Positions 1-7,626 of a stretch of 8,500 nucleotides of DNA are shown here, in pieces (within the stretch, counting starts at the first letter, position 1; every line of letters begins with the position of its first letter). Both the position numbers and the translations under genes were made by a program. The notes beneath the pieces were generated by a model. The model was not told where the DNA came from, searched no databases, and saw only the letters and a list, made by a program, of their open reading frames with translations. The stretch is from an uncultured PS1 clade bacterium (GTDB lineage Bacteria > Pseudomonadota > Gammaproteobacteria > PS1 > Pseudothioglobaceae), in the NCBI GenBank assembly GCA_937950605.1, contig CALFDA010000070.1, forward strand, positions 1 to 8,500, in the 5' to 3' direction.

Positions 1-1471
1 ACTTGATTATCAGATTAACTTAGCCGACTACTTTAGCGATAAAGATAATGATGTTCTGACTTATAGTGCCGAATTAGCAGATGGTAGCCCATTGCCGAGT
101 TGGCTTAATATTGACTCTACAACAGGCAGATTATATGGCACCCCTAGTAATGCTAGTCATGTAGGCACTATCGAGGTTGTTATTACTGCTAGTGATGGAG
201 TTGATGCAGTTTCATCGAATCAATTTAGCATCACTGTAACTAACAACAACAACCCACCAGAACTTGATAGCCCCATTGCCGATATAGATCTTGATAAAAG
301 CAAAGATCCTAATTTGAATTTTGTTTTTGATATACCAGCAAATACTTTTAGCGATAAAGATGGTGATACACTAACCTATACCGCTGAATTAGTAGATGCA
401 AATGGTAATGTGATAACGCCTTCATGGTTCACCTTTGACCCTTTAACAAACAGGCTTAGTATCAATAAAAACACTTCTGTTGCGGGTGATTATAGAGTTA
501 AGGTTACTGCTACTGATGCAACAGGCGCACCAAGCCCTACACCACATATCTTTAGCATTAGGGTATTTGACCAAATAATTCAAGGTGTTAATCTAGTTGG
601 TGGTGCTGGTCGTGACAAAATAATTGGTGATATTAGAGATAACGTCATTAATGGCGGTGATGGCAATGATGAGATGCATGGTGGTTCTGGTATTGACACC
701 ATGCGTGGCGGTGATGGCAATGATGAGATGCATGGCGATGATGGTCATGACTTCATGATTGGCGATGCTGGTGATGATGAAATGCATGGCGGTGATGGTA
801 ATGACACCATGGAAGGTGGTGCTGGTAATGACGAGATGCATGGCGATTTAGGTAATGACACCATGCGTGGCGGTGCTGATCATGACAAGATGTACGGTGG
901 TGATGGTAATGACGAGATGTATGGCGATGAAGGTGGTGACTTCATGAGTGGCGGTGCTGGTGATGACACCATGCACGGTGGTTCTGGTTTTGACACCATG
1001 GAAGGCGGTGATGGTAATGACACCATGTATGGCGATTTAGATAATGACACCATGCGTGGCGGTGCTGGTAATGACACCATGTACGGTGGTTCTGGTAATG
1101 ACACCATGTATGGCGGTGCTGGTAATGACACCATGTATGGCGACTCTGGAACAGATAAGTTTGTGTATGAGATTAGTGATAGCAGTACAAATGCTAATAT
1201 GCTAGGTCATGACACAATTATGGATTTTTCAAAAACTCAAGATGATGCCTTAGATTTCCGCAATGCGTCTTTTTATGATAGTCTTTCTAGTCTCGTAGAT
1301 GTAGATGAGACAAATCTACAAATCGCTGAAAAGGATAACAATAATGATGGTGTAATAGATAGTGTTATTACAATTATTGGTTTAGCAGATTGGTCTATCA
1401 CGCTAGATAATGTAACAAATCTTGGAACAATTCAAGATATGATAAATGATGGTCACATAGTAATACAATAA
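1..1471 (+). CDS. RTX repeat protein with Ig/cadherin-like domains, 3' part only
   Basis: The frame is open from base 2 to the TAA at 1469-1471, so 489 C-terminal residues are visible and the true start lies outside the window. A TTG at 92 is in frame but has no reason to be the start. Visible residues 1-81 and 82-190 are two cadherin/He_PIG-type Ig-like domains, each with an FSDKD-x-D-x-LTY motif, and the first also with PSWLNID...TGRLYGTP. Residues 200-388 are 21 RTX nonapeptides (GGxGxDxxx), which in this family bind calcium and fold as a beta-roll. Residues 389-489 form a cap ending with an EF-hand-like loop (D445-x-N-x-D-G-x-I-D453) and a SITLDNVT motif. Such proteins are normally exported by type I secretion using an uncleaved C-terminal signal; no transporter genes are in the window. 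Adhesin, toxin and S-layer-like roles are all possible. The family call is firm, the function is not. Confidence 0.93.
   Translation, partial: LDYQINLADYFSDKDNDVLTYSAELADGSPLPSWLNIDSTTGRLYGTPSNASHVGTIEVVITASDGVDAVSSNQFSITVTNNNNPPELDSPIADIDLDKSKDPNLNFVFDIPANTFSDKDGDTLTYTAELVDANGNVITPSWFTFDPLTNRLSINKNTSVAGDYRVKVTATDATGAPSPTPHIFSIRVFDQIIQGVNLVGGAGRDKIIGDIRDNVINGGDGNDEMHGGSGIDTMRGGDGNDEMHGDDGHDFMIGDAGDDEMHGGDGNDTMEGGAGNDEMHGDLGNDTMRGGADHDKMYGGDGNDEMYGDEGGDFMSGGAGDDTMHGGSGFDTMEGGDGNDTMYGDLDNDTMRGGAGNDTMYGGSGNDTMYGGAGNDTMYGDSGTDKFVYEISDSSTNANMLGHDTIMDFSKTQDDALDFRNASFYDSLSSLVDVDETNLQIAEKDNNNDGVIDSVITIIGLADWSITLDNVTNLGTIQDMINDGHIVIQ
599..1165 (+). repeat. 27-bp tandem repeat encoding 21 RTX nonapeptides
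   Basis: Twenty-one consecutive 27-bp units encode GGxGxDxxx-type nonapeptides. The first two (599-652) and the last (1139-1165) are degenerate. The 18 units from 653 to 1138 all carry methionine at position 8. Units 3-8 (707-868) resemble units 10-15 (896-1057) in order, which shows a seven-unit, 189-bp higher-order period. Units 16-18 (1058-1138) are nearly identical, and units 16 and 18 differ at one base, as expected for a recent tandem expansion. Confidence 0.95.
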
Positions 1472-1486
1472 TATCATGATATTATT
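1467..1486. repeat. 20-bp perfect palindrome at the RTX stop codon
   Basis: A perfect 20-base inverted repeat centred on CATG overlaps the RTX stop codon and the first bases of the 79-bp convergent gap to surE. It is almost entirely A/T and has no loop or following T-run, so it is a poor intrinsic terminator. It could be a weak bidirectional terminator, a protein-binding site, or chance in AT-rich DNA. Nothing else recognisable lies in 1472-1550. Confidence 0.4.
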
Positions 1487-1550
1487 ATATTGATGGGTTG
1501 AGATTATGATTGTGTGTTTGTCGAATGGGTGTTGAGTTTTGAAGTGTTTT

Positions 1551-2294
1551 TTATTTGATTGTTGCTAACCAACTAGACACTGTGTCCATTTCTTTATATT
1601 TGGTTAAATCAATTTGTAAAGGGGTTACTGATACATAACGATTAGCAACTGCATAAAAATCTGTACCTATGCCGCTATCTGTTGCCTTGCCATTTTCACC
1701 AATCCAAAATTTTGTAGGGTCATGTTTATCAGGTATGCTTGTTTCTGATTTATGGCGTTTCCCTAGACGTGTGGTTTGAAAACCTTGAATCTCCGCTAAT
1801 GCCACATCGGGTACATTTACATTTAAAATAGTATCGTGTGAGAGTTGGGCATGATTAATTTGGGTAAGCAGTTTTTTAGCGATAATACCTGCTGTTGTAA
1901 AATGCTTACCCTCCCAACTTGCTAAAGAGATTGCCAAAGATGGCAAACCCAAAAAACGCCCTTCAATAGCACCTGCAACCGTGCCAGAATAAACTACATC
2001 ATCACCTAAATTAGCCCCAAAATTAATACCTGTTACTACTAAATCAAAACTTTCTTTTAGTAGTCCGCTAAGTGCCAAATGCACACAATCGCTTGGTGTT
2101 GCATCAACGCTATAGAAATTTTTTGCTATTGCTATAGGCTGCAACGCTCTATCTAGGGTTAAAGAACTGCTAGAAGCCGATTTGTTTTCATTTGGTGCCA
2201 CTACTACAATTTCATGCTCTTCTGACAAGTGTTGTGCCAATACCTTAATGCCTTGCGCATCAAAACCATCATCATTACTGATTAAGATTTTCAC
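1551..2294 (-). CDS. surE: 5'/3'-nucleotidase SurE
   Basis: SurE is a metal-dependent cytoplasmic phosphatase that hydrolyses nucleoside 5'- and 3'-monophosphates and is linked to stress survival and nucleotide salvage. The 247 residues match the family length of about 250. The protein begins with the signature ILISNDDG; D8, D9, S39 (in NENKSASSS) and N91 (in VVTGIN) match the known metal ligands. The motifs ATPSDCVHLAL and NLGDDVVYSGTVAGAIEG are also present. The start is GTG at 2292-2294, which overlaps the clpA stop in a GTGA arrangement; it is the only start that keeps the signature N-terminus. The bases just upstream give only a weak Shine-Dalgarno match, so translation is probably coupled to clpA. 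In many gammaproteobacteria surE lies with pcm, nlpD and rpoS, and none of these is seen here. Confidence 0.96.
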   Translation of the reverse strand: MKILISNDDGFDAQGIKVLAQHLSEEHEIVVVAPNENKSASSSSLTLDRALQPIAIAKNFYSVDATPSDCVHLALSGLLKESFDLVVTGINFGANLGDDVVYSGTVAGAIEGRFLGLPSLAISLASWEGKHFTTAGIIAKKLLTQINHAQLSHDTILNVNVPDVALAEIQGFQTTRLGKRHKSETSIPDKHDPTKFWIGENGKATDSGIGTDFYAVANRYVSVTPLQIDLTKYKEMDTVSSWLATIK

Positions 2295-4519
2295 CTGTTG
2301 AGTGTAAGTGTAATTTGATTTTTCTTGATGCCGACTTTCACGACTCCAGCGTCTACAAGCTTGCCAAACAACAACTCATCTGCCAAAGGTCTACGAATCT
2401 GTTTTTCTATCAAACGTGCCATTGGTCTTGCGCCCATTTTAACGTCATAACCGTTTTTAGCGAGCCATTGACGCGCTGAATCAGACACAATCAAAGTAAC
2501 ATTTTTATCTTTTAAAGTGGATTCTAGTTCAAATAAAAATTTGTCTACAACATGGATAATGCTATCTTCATTCAATGAATTAAAATAAATGACTTCAGAT
2601 AAACGGTTTCTAAATTCTGGGGTAAAAGCTCTTTGCAATGCACTTTCATAATCTAGCGAATGGTCTTGCTCGTTAAAGCCAATTGAAGCCCGACTGGCAT
2701 TTTGTGCGCCCACATTAGATGTCATTACTAAAATAACATTTCTAAAATCCACCGCTCTGCCATTTGCATCGGTTAGTTTGCCATTGTCCATTACTTGCAA
2801 AAGTAGATTAAAAATATTTGCATGCGCTTTTTCAATTTCATCAAGCAACAGCACCGCATAAGGGTTGGCGTTCACCGCTTCGGTGAGTAGTCCGCCTTCG
2901 TCATAACCCACGTAACCTGGTGGTGAACCAATCAATTTGGATATTGAATGACGTTCTATATATTCGCTCATATCAAAATGCAATAGTTTTACGCCCATAA
3001 TATATGCAAGTTGTTTGCAAACTTCCGTTTTCCCTACCCCTGTCGGTCCTGCAAACAAAAAAGCCCCCATTGGTTTATCCTCATGCGCTAAACCGCTACG
3101 CGAAAGTTTAATAGCACTAGACAAACTATCAACAGCGCTATCTTGACCAAACACACTTAATTTAAGGTTTGCCTCTAAATTTTGTAGCAACAACTTATCA
3201 TCACTTGTAACTTGACGAGACGGGATACGCGCTATTTGCGCAACAATATTTTCAATATCATTTACACCGATATTTGTTTTACGCTTAGATTTCGGCATAA
3301 TTTGTTGCAATGCGCCCACTTCATCAATCACATCAATGGCTTTATCTGGCAAACAACGCTCACTCATATATTTATGCGAAAGTTTAACGGCTGATATAAG
3401 TGCTGCTTGTGAGTATTTAACTCGATGATGTGCTTGATAGTATTGTTTTAAGCCTTGCACAATATTAATGGCATCATCTACGGAAGGCTCATCGATATCA
3501 ATTTTTTGAAACCGCCTTGATAATGCATGATCTTTTGCAAAAATTTTGCGATATTCTTCATAAGTTGTTGAGCCTATACATTTTAATGAGCCATCTGCTA
3601 ACGCTGGTTTAAGCAAACTTGACGCATCTAATGAGCTGCCCGAGACACTGCCCGCACCGATTACAGTATGAATTTCATCAATAAATAAAATAGCATGTGG
3701 AATCTTTGCTAAATCGTTAAGCACAGTTTTTAGGCGTTTTTCAAAGTCTCCTCTGTATTTTGTGCCAGCAATTAGCACGCCAATATCTAACGAATATATA
3801 CAACAATCCTGCAAAATTTTAGGCACTTTTCCATCAACAATATGCTTAGCAATGCCTTGTGCAATAGCCGTTTTTCCAACGCCCGATTGTCCTACAAATA
3901 ATGGGTTGTTTTTACGACGCCTAGATAAAACTTGAATAGTTCTTAATACTTCTTTTTTTCTGCCTATAAGTGGGTCAATTTTGTCCGCTTTGGATTTTTC
4001 GCATAAATTTAGTGTGTATTTTTCTAATGCACTTTGTCTGGCGTTTTTTTGATTTGGGTTGGATTGTGTTGTAGATGATGCATCGCCCGATTCTGCCGAA
4101 TGCGTTGAAATTGCCTCTATAACCTCAAGACGCGAAATATTGTTAATCTTTAACAAATATAGTGCATACGATTCTTTTTCAGCAAAAATACTAACTAACA
4201 CATTCATTGCATAAACAACATTTTGTTGGGTTGATTGTGCTTGATAGACGCTACGTTGCAAAACCCTTTGAAACCCAACTGTTGGCACAATGTCAATCTC
4301 TGCATCCTTGGGAATTATTGGCGTATGAGAGTCAATATATTCTTTTAACTCTTCGCGTATTTGCTTAATATCAACTTGTTTATTATTTAAAAAATTAATG
4401 ACTTCATCAATGTTTAACAAAGCAATCAACAAATGCTCGACTGTTACAAACTCTAGGCGATTATTGCGCGCCTGCAACATAATATGGTTAATTTCTTGCT
4501 GTAGTCCTGCTTCAATCAT
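2291..4519 (-). CDS. clpA: ATP-dependent Clp protease ATP-binding subunit ClpA
   Basis: ClpA is a hexameric AAA+ unfoldase that feeds proteins, including N-end-rule substrates delivered by ClpS, into the ClpP protease. The 742 residues are close to the 758 of E. coli ClpA. In order: a Clp_N double-repeat domain (about 1-140); a polar linker (about 141-165); the first AAA+ module with Walker A GQSGVGKT (210-217), pore loop KYRG (254-257), Walker B IDE (280-282) and the RR pair (335-336); then the second module with GPTGVGKT (491-498), pore loop GYVG (535-538), Walker B LDE (559-561) and sensor-2 GAR (696-698). There is no long ClpB-type coiled-coil insertion. The IGF tripeptide at 613-615 is the ClpP-docking loop, so the protein is protease-linked. 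The ATG is 160 bp from lptG, and clpS is not in that gap. The start agrees with the conserved N-terminus. Confidence 0.97.
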   Translation of the reverse strand: MIEAGLQQEINHIMLQARNNRLEFVTVEHLLIALLNIDEVINFLNNKQVDIKQIREELKEYIDSHTPIIPKDAEIDIVPTVGFQRVLQRSVYQAQSTQQNVVYAMNVLVSIFAEKESYALYLLKINNISRLEVIEAISTHSAESGDASSTTQSNPNQKNARQSALEKYTLNLCEKSKADKIDPLIGRKKEVLRTIQVLSRRRKNNPLFVGQSGVGKTAIAQGIAKHIVDGKVPKILQDCCIYSLDIGVLIAGTKYRGDFEKRLKTVLNDLAKIPHAILFIDEIHTVIGAGSVSGSSLDASSLLKPALADGSLKCIGSTTYEEYRKIFAKDHALSRRFQKIDIDEPSVDDAINIVQGLKQYYQAHHRVKYSQAALISAVKLSHKYMSERCLPDKAIDVIDEVGALQQIMPKSKRKTNIGVNDIENIVAQIARIPSRQVTSDDKLLLQNLEANLKLSVFGQDSAVDSLSSAIKLSRSGLAHEDKPMGAFLFAGPTGVGKTEVCKQLAYIMGVKLLHFDMSEYIERHSISKLIGSPPGYVGYDEGGLLTEAVNANPYAVLLLDEIEKAHANIFNLLLQVMDNGKLTDANGRAVDFRNVILVMTSNVGAQNASRASIGFNEQDHSLDYESALQRAFTPEFRNRLSEVIYFNSLNEDSIIHVVDKFLFELESTLKDKNVTLIVSDSARQWLAKNGYDVKMGARPMARLIEKQIRRPLADELLFGKLVDAGVVKVGIKKNQITLTLNR

Positions 4520-4525
4520 AGGTTT

Positions 4526-4556
4526 ATTATACTAATAACCATTTGAATTGTATCAA
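4526..4556 (-). promoter_or_regulatory. Candidate sigma-70 promoter of clpA-surE
   Basis: On the minus strand a perfect TATAAT (4526-4531) follows TTGATA (4551-4556) with a 19-bp spacer, slightly long for sigma-70. Only six bases separate the -10 box from the clpA ATG. Standard spacing would put the transcript start at or within a base or two of the start codon. No Shine-Dalgarno sequence is visible in those six bases. The site is read from sequence only. Confidence 0.5.
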
Positions 4557-4679
4557 GCATTTATTAGTCAAACTCACGGTTTACGCGTACTGCATTACTG
4601 TGTTTGAAAAGCCAACAAACATTAAAACCGCTATATTATTCTAGTGTTATTTAGAAAATGCAAAAATGGTGAATTTTTA

Positions 4680-5762
4680 CTATGATGCCGATTTTCTTTT
4701 CAACAAAAATAAGGCAACTGTCAAAACTATTAGGGTTGGCATTGATGCACTAAATAATGGGTCATAATCAAAACGCAATGATATAGCACCACCAATGCGT
4801 GATGACAATTCAAATAATAAGGCAATGACAACACCTAAAAATATCTTTTTACCTAAGGTTGCGTCTCTAAGAGAGCCAAAAACAAACAACATACAAATCA
4901 ATAACATCGCAACTAATGTAGCTGGCTTGACTAGGCGTTTATACAATTCGACTTCAAAAGTGTTTGATGCTAAATTGTTGTCTTGCAAAAAGTCAATATG
5001 CTTATATAAATCCCAACTTGATAATTTATCAGGTTTTTTTTCTAAAGCCTTAATTAAATCTTGATCGAATGAAACTTTGATATTATGTTTTTGGGTATTC
5101 TTAGACTGAATTTGAGTCAATTTAGCATTTTGATTAAATTGATAATGCTTAGGTTTTTCAAGAGTTAAACGATTATCTTCAAACAATGCTCTATTAGCAT
5201 AAAAAATAGCACTTAGTTGCTTGTCTTGTTGCAATTTGATTAAAGTAACATCGCCAAATACTCGCCCGTCAAAGTTTTTTCTAATATGGATAATGTTATC
5301 ATTATCTTTCAACCAAAATCCTTGCTGATTTGTTATAGCAGTATTGCGTTTTAACGCTTTGGCTTTAAATGATTCTGCATATTGCATCGTCAGTGGTGCA
5401 ATAAATTCCCCCAACAAAATAATCACAAAAATAAAAATTAATGCCGCGCTCACTGTCTTTCGGGCAATTTGCATAATAGATATACCACATCCCCTAATAA
5501 TAATCAATTGAGAAGTTGAAGCCAAATGCCCCATACCTAGCAAACAACCTAATAATATGATTACAGAAGAGTGCGAATAGACAGTCTCTGGCAAATCTGC
5601 TAATACATAAATGATTGCCGATAAGGTAGTGTAATTTGCCCGTCCAATTAAATCAACTTCACCGATAAAGTTAAAAAATGTATAAACGCCAAGCCAAACA
5701 CCCATCACGCCCAAAGTATAAAAGAGTAGCACCTTAACAATATAGCGGTTTAGAATTTTCAT
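4680..5762 (-). CDS. lptG: LPS export ABC transporter permease LptG
   Basis: LptG, with LptF and the ATPase LptB, forms the inner-membrane engine that extracts lipopolysaccharide and pushes it along the Lpt bridge to the outer membrane. The 360 residues match the family. Hydrophobic segments near residues 10-31, 66-88 and 103-125 precede a periplasmic domain (about 130-275) of beta-jellyroll type. Three more segments follow near 281-298, 305-322 and 338-354. LptG-type motifs include NRYI, the FFNFIGEVDLIGR stretch, LLGMGHLASTSQL, GEFIAPL and GFWLKDNDNIIHI, which favour LptG over LptF. The ATG at 5760-5762 gives the expected short cytoplasmic N-terminus; no clear Shine-Dalgarno precedes it. 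It is oriented with clpA-surE, and its upstream neighbour is the divergent guaA instead of lptF. Confidence 0.92.
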   Translation of the reverse strand: MKILNRYIVKVLLFYTLGVMGVWLGVYTFFNFIGEVDLIGRANYTTLSAIIYVLADLPETVYSHSSVIILLGCLLGMGHLASTSQLIIIRGCGISIMQIARKTVSAALIFIFVIILLGEFIAPLTMQYAESFKAKALKRNTAITNQQGFWLKDNDNIIHIRKNFDGRVFGDVTLIKLQQDKQLSAIFYANRALFEDNRLTLEKPKHYQFNQNAKLTQIQSKNTQKHNIKVSFDQDLIKALEKKPDKLSSWDLYKHIDFLQDNNLASNTFEVELYKRLVKPATLVAMLLICMLFVFGSLRDATLGKKIFLGVVIALLFELSSRIGGAISLRFDYDPLFSASMPTLIVLTVALFLLKRKSAS

Positions 5763-5956
5763 ATAAACTACGTGAAACTGTTAAATATTGTTGATAAAAA
5801 TTGTTAAAATCGCCCACTGTTTTACTTTGGTTTTTATCTGTAGCGTTAGAGTTATATACCAAAAACAAAAAATCACACAAGAAAATTTCTATATTTACAA
5901 ATATTTTGCTTTAGTAGCTTACGGCATTTTTTGTATTTGTATTTTATATTTGAATT
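5763..5956. promoter_or_regulatory. Divergent lptG/guaA intergenic region, promoters poorly resolved
   Basis: This 194-bp spacer must hold start signals for both divergent genes unless they are read from elsewhere. On the plus strand TAAAAT at 5805-5810 is a plausible -10 box, but the bases 16-18 bp upstream match the -35 consensus poorly. If used, it would leave a guaA leader of about 140 nt. A second -10-like TATATT (5945-5950) lies six bases before the guaA ATG, also without a good -35. TTTGGT (5826-5831) and ACCAAA (5857-5862) could pair as a weak long-loop stem. I see no convincing riboswitch, tRNA or gene. Confidence 0.3.
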
Positions 5957-7537
5957 ATGACAAACATTCATCTTAATAAAATCCTTATTCTCGATTTTGG
6001 TTCGCAATATACGCAGCTTATAGCGCGTCGCGTACGTGAAATTGGAGTTTACTGCGAGCTATTGCCTTACGACATAGGCGATGATTTTATCAAGGATTTT
6101 AATCCAAAAGGCATTATCCTATCGGGCGGACCTGACGCAGTAACATTAGACAATTCTGCCAAAGCACCAAACATTGTTTTTGAACTTGGTGTGCCAGTGT
6201 TAGGTATTTGCTATGGCATGCAAACTATGGCAACACAACTAGGCGGTCAGGCTATCTCGGCAGACAAACACGAATATGGTTTCGCACAAATCAAATGTGA
6301 AGACAATCAATGTTATTTGCTAAGCGAATTACGCGATGACACACACAATATCACAAAGCATGCACTACTTGATGTGTGGATGAGCCATGGTATTAAAGTT
6401 AGTGCATTGCCAGAAGGTTTTAAACTTATTGCTAGCACCGATAATTGCGCTATTGCGGGTTTTGCTGATGAAAAAAAACACTATTATGGGTTGCAATTTC
6501 ACCCAGAAGTGACTCACACTAAACAAGGCAAACATATCTTAGAGCGTTTTGTTGTTGGCATTTGTCGTTGTGAAAAAAAATGGACAACCGATAATATTAT
6601 CGCAAATTTAATACAAAATTTAAAAAAACAAATCGGTAAAAGTAATGTGTTACTTGGTCTTTCTGGGGGTGTAGATTCCTCTGTAGTAGCGGCTTTATTG
6701 CACCAAGCGATTGGCGCACAACTCACCTGCGTATTTGTTGATAATGGATTATTGCGCCTTAACGAGGGAGATGAAGTTATGCAAACTTTTGCCAACAATA
6801 TGGGGGTTAAAGTTATTCGTGCTAACGCCCAAAAAAAATTCTACGATGCCTTGTCAAATGAAGACAAACCTGAGGCAAAACGCAAAATTATCGGTCATGC
6901 TTTTATTGAAGTTTTTGAACAAGAAGCGCGAAAACTTGATAATATCAAATTCTTGGCACAAGGCACAATCTATCCTGATGTGATTGAATCAGCGGGTGCT
7001 GTTTCAGGTAAAGCCAAAGTGATTAAATCGCATCATAATGTAGGTGGTCTACCTAAGGAGTTAAAATTTAAATTGGTTGAACCTCTGAAAGAGCTATTCA
7101 AAGACGAGGTAAGGCAAATTGGTGTAAAACTAGGTATTCCTGCACATATTTTATATCGTCATCCATTTCCTGGTCCTGGTTTAGGAGTGCGTATTTTGGG
7201 GCAAGTAAAACAAGAATATGCTGGTATTCTGCGTTTGGCAGATGCTATTTTTATACAAGAACTTTATAACCACAATCTATACAATAAAGTTAATCAGGCA
7301 TTTTCTGTATTTCTGCCTATCAAATCGGTTGGTGTGACAGGTGATGAAAGGCGCTATGATTATGTCATTGCTTTGCGTGCAGTTGAAACTATTGATTTTA
7401 TGACTGCACGCTGGGCACGCCTGCCATATGATTTTTTAGATTTTGTCTCTAATCGTATCATCAATGAAATTCCGCGCATTTCACGCGTTGTTTATGATGT
7501 CAGCGGGAAACCACCCGCCACCATTGAATGGGAATAA
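5957..7537 (+). CDS. guaA: GMP synthase (glutamine-hydrolysing)
   Basis: GuaA converts XMP, ATP and glutamine to GMP, the last step of de novo guanine nucleotide synthesis, in the cytoplasm. The 526 residues match E. coli (525). The N-terminal class I glutaminase has the nucleophile C85 in GICYGMQ and the H182/E184 pair in FHPEVTHT. The ATP-pyrophosphatase domain carries the P-loop SGGVDSS (236-242). Further conserved blocks are KSHHNVGGLP (357-366), RHPFPGPGLGVRILG (401-415) and the C-terminal PPATIEWE, so the protein is full length and should be active. The start fits the conserved N-terminus (ILDFGSQYTQL); no clear Shine-Dalgarno precedes it. It stands apart from guaB, which is often its partner but is not in the window. 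No convincing intrinsic terminator follows; 7538-7626 is AT-rich with nothing recognisable. Confidence 0.98.
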   Translation: MTNIHLNKILILDFGSQYTQLIARRVREIGVYCELLPYDIGDDFIKDFNPKGIILSGGPDAVTLDNSAKAPNIVFELGVPVLGICYGMQTMATQLGGQAISADKHEYGFAQIKCEDNQCYLLSELRDDTHNITKHALLDVWMSHGIKVSALPEGFKLIASTDNCAIAGFADEKKHYYGLQFHPEVTHTKQGKHILERFVVGICRCEKKWTTDNIIANLIQNLKKQIGKSNVLLGLSGGVDSSVVAALLHQAIGAQLTCVFVDNGLLRLNEGDEVMQTFANNMGVKVIRANAQKKFYDALSNEDKPEAKRKIIGHAFIEVFEQEARKLDNIKFLAQGTIYPDVIESAGAVSGKAKVIKSHHNVGGLPKELKFKLVEPLKELFKDEVRQIGVKLGIPAHILYRHPFPGPGLGVRILGQVKQEYAGILRLADAIFIQELYNHNLYNKVNQAFSVFLPIKSVGVTGDERRYDYVIALRAVETIDFMTARWARLPYDFLDFVSNRIINEIPRISRVVYDVSGKPPATIEWE

Positions 7538-7626
7538 ACACAATGAATAATGTCAAAATCTAAACAGTTATAAAGTAGAAAATATAAGATTTTTTATTAT
7601 AGATAAAACCACAATATAAACAAATT

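Noticed and set aside
593..1134. Two minus-strand reading frames opposite the RTX repeats (593-841 and 880-1134)
   Set aside because: They are periodic mirror images of the 27-bp repeat; their proteins are low-complexity nine-residue repeats and have no start signals.
653..1138. Regular short repeats as a CRISPR array
   Set aside because: The 27-bp units are contiguous with no unique spacers and encode RTX nonapeptides in frame.
3212..3394. Plus-strand frame inside clpA
   Set aside because: It is antisense to the conserved first AAA+ module of ClpA and has no independent support. The same applies to 4795-5064 in lptG and to 6514-6798 and 6711-6983 in guaA.
4625..5751. 13-base inverted match (4625-4637 versus 5739-5751) flanking lptG
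   Set aside because: One such match is expected by chance in 8.5 kb of AT-rich DNA, and one copy lies inside the lptG coding start. No other sign of a mobile element is present.
5811..5956. Purine riboswitch in the guaA leader
   Set aside because: I could not fit the three-helix purine aptamer or its conserved loops; the leader is too AT-rich and lacks paired stems.
5788..5976. 62-codon plus-strand frame running into guaA
   Set aside because: It starts with TTG ahead of the candidate guaA -10 box, overlaps the guaA start and has no recognisable content.
7538..7626. Intrinsic terminator after guaA
   Set aside because: Only very weak A/T stems can be drawn; there is no GC-rich hairpin followed by a T-run.
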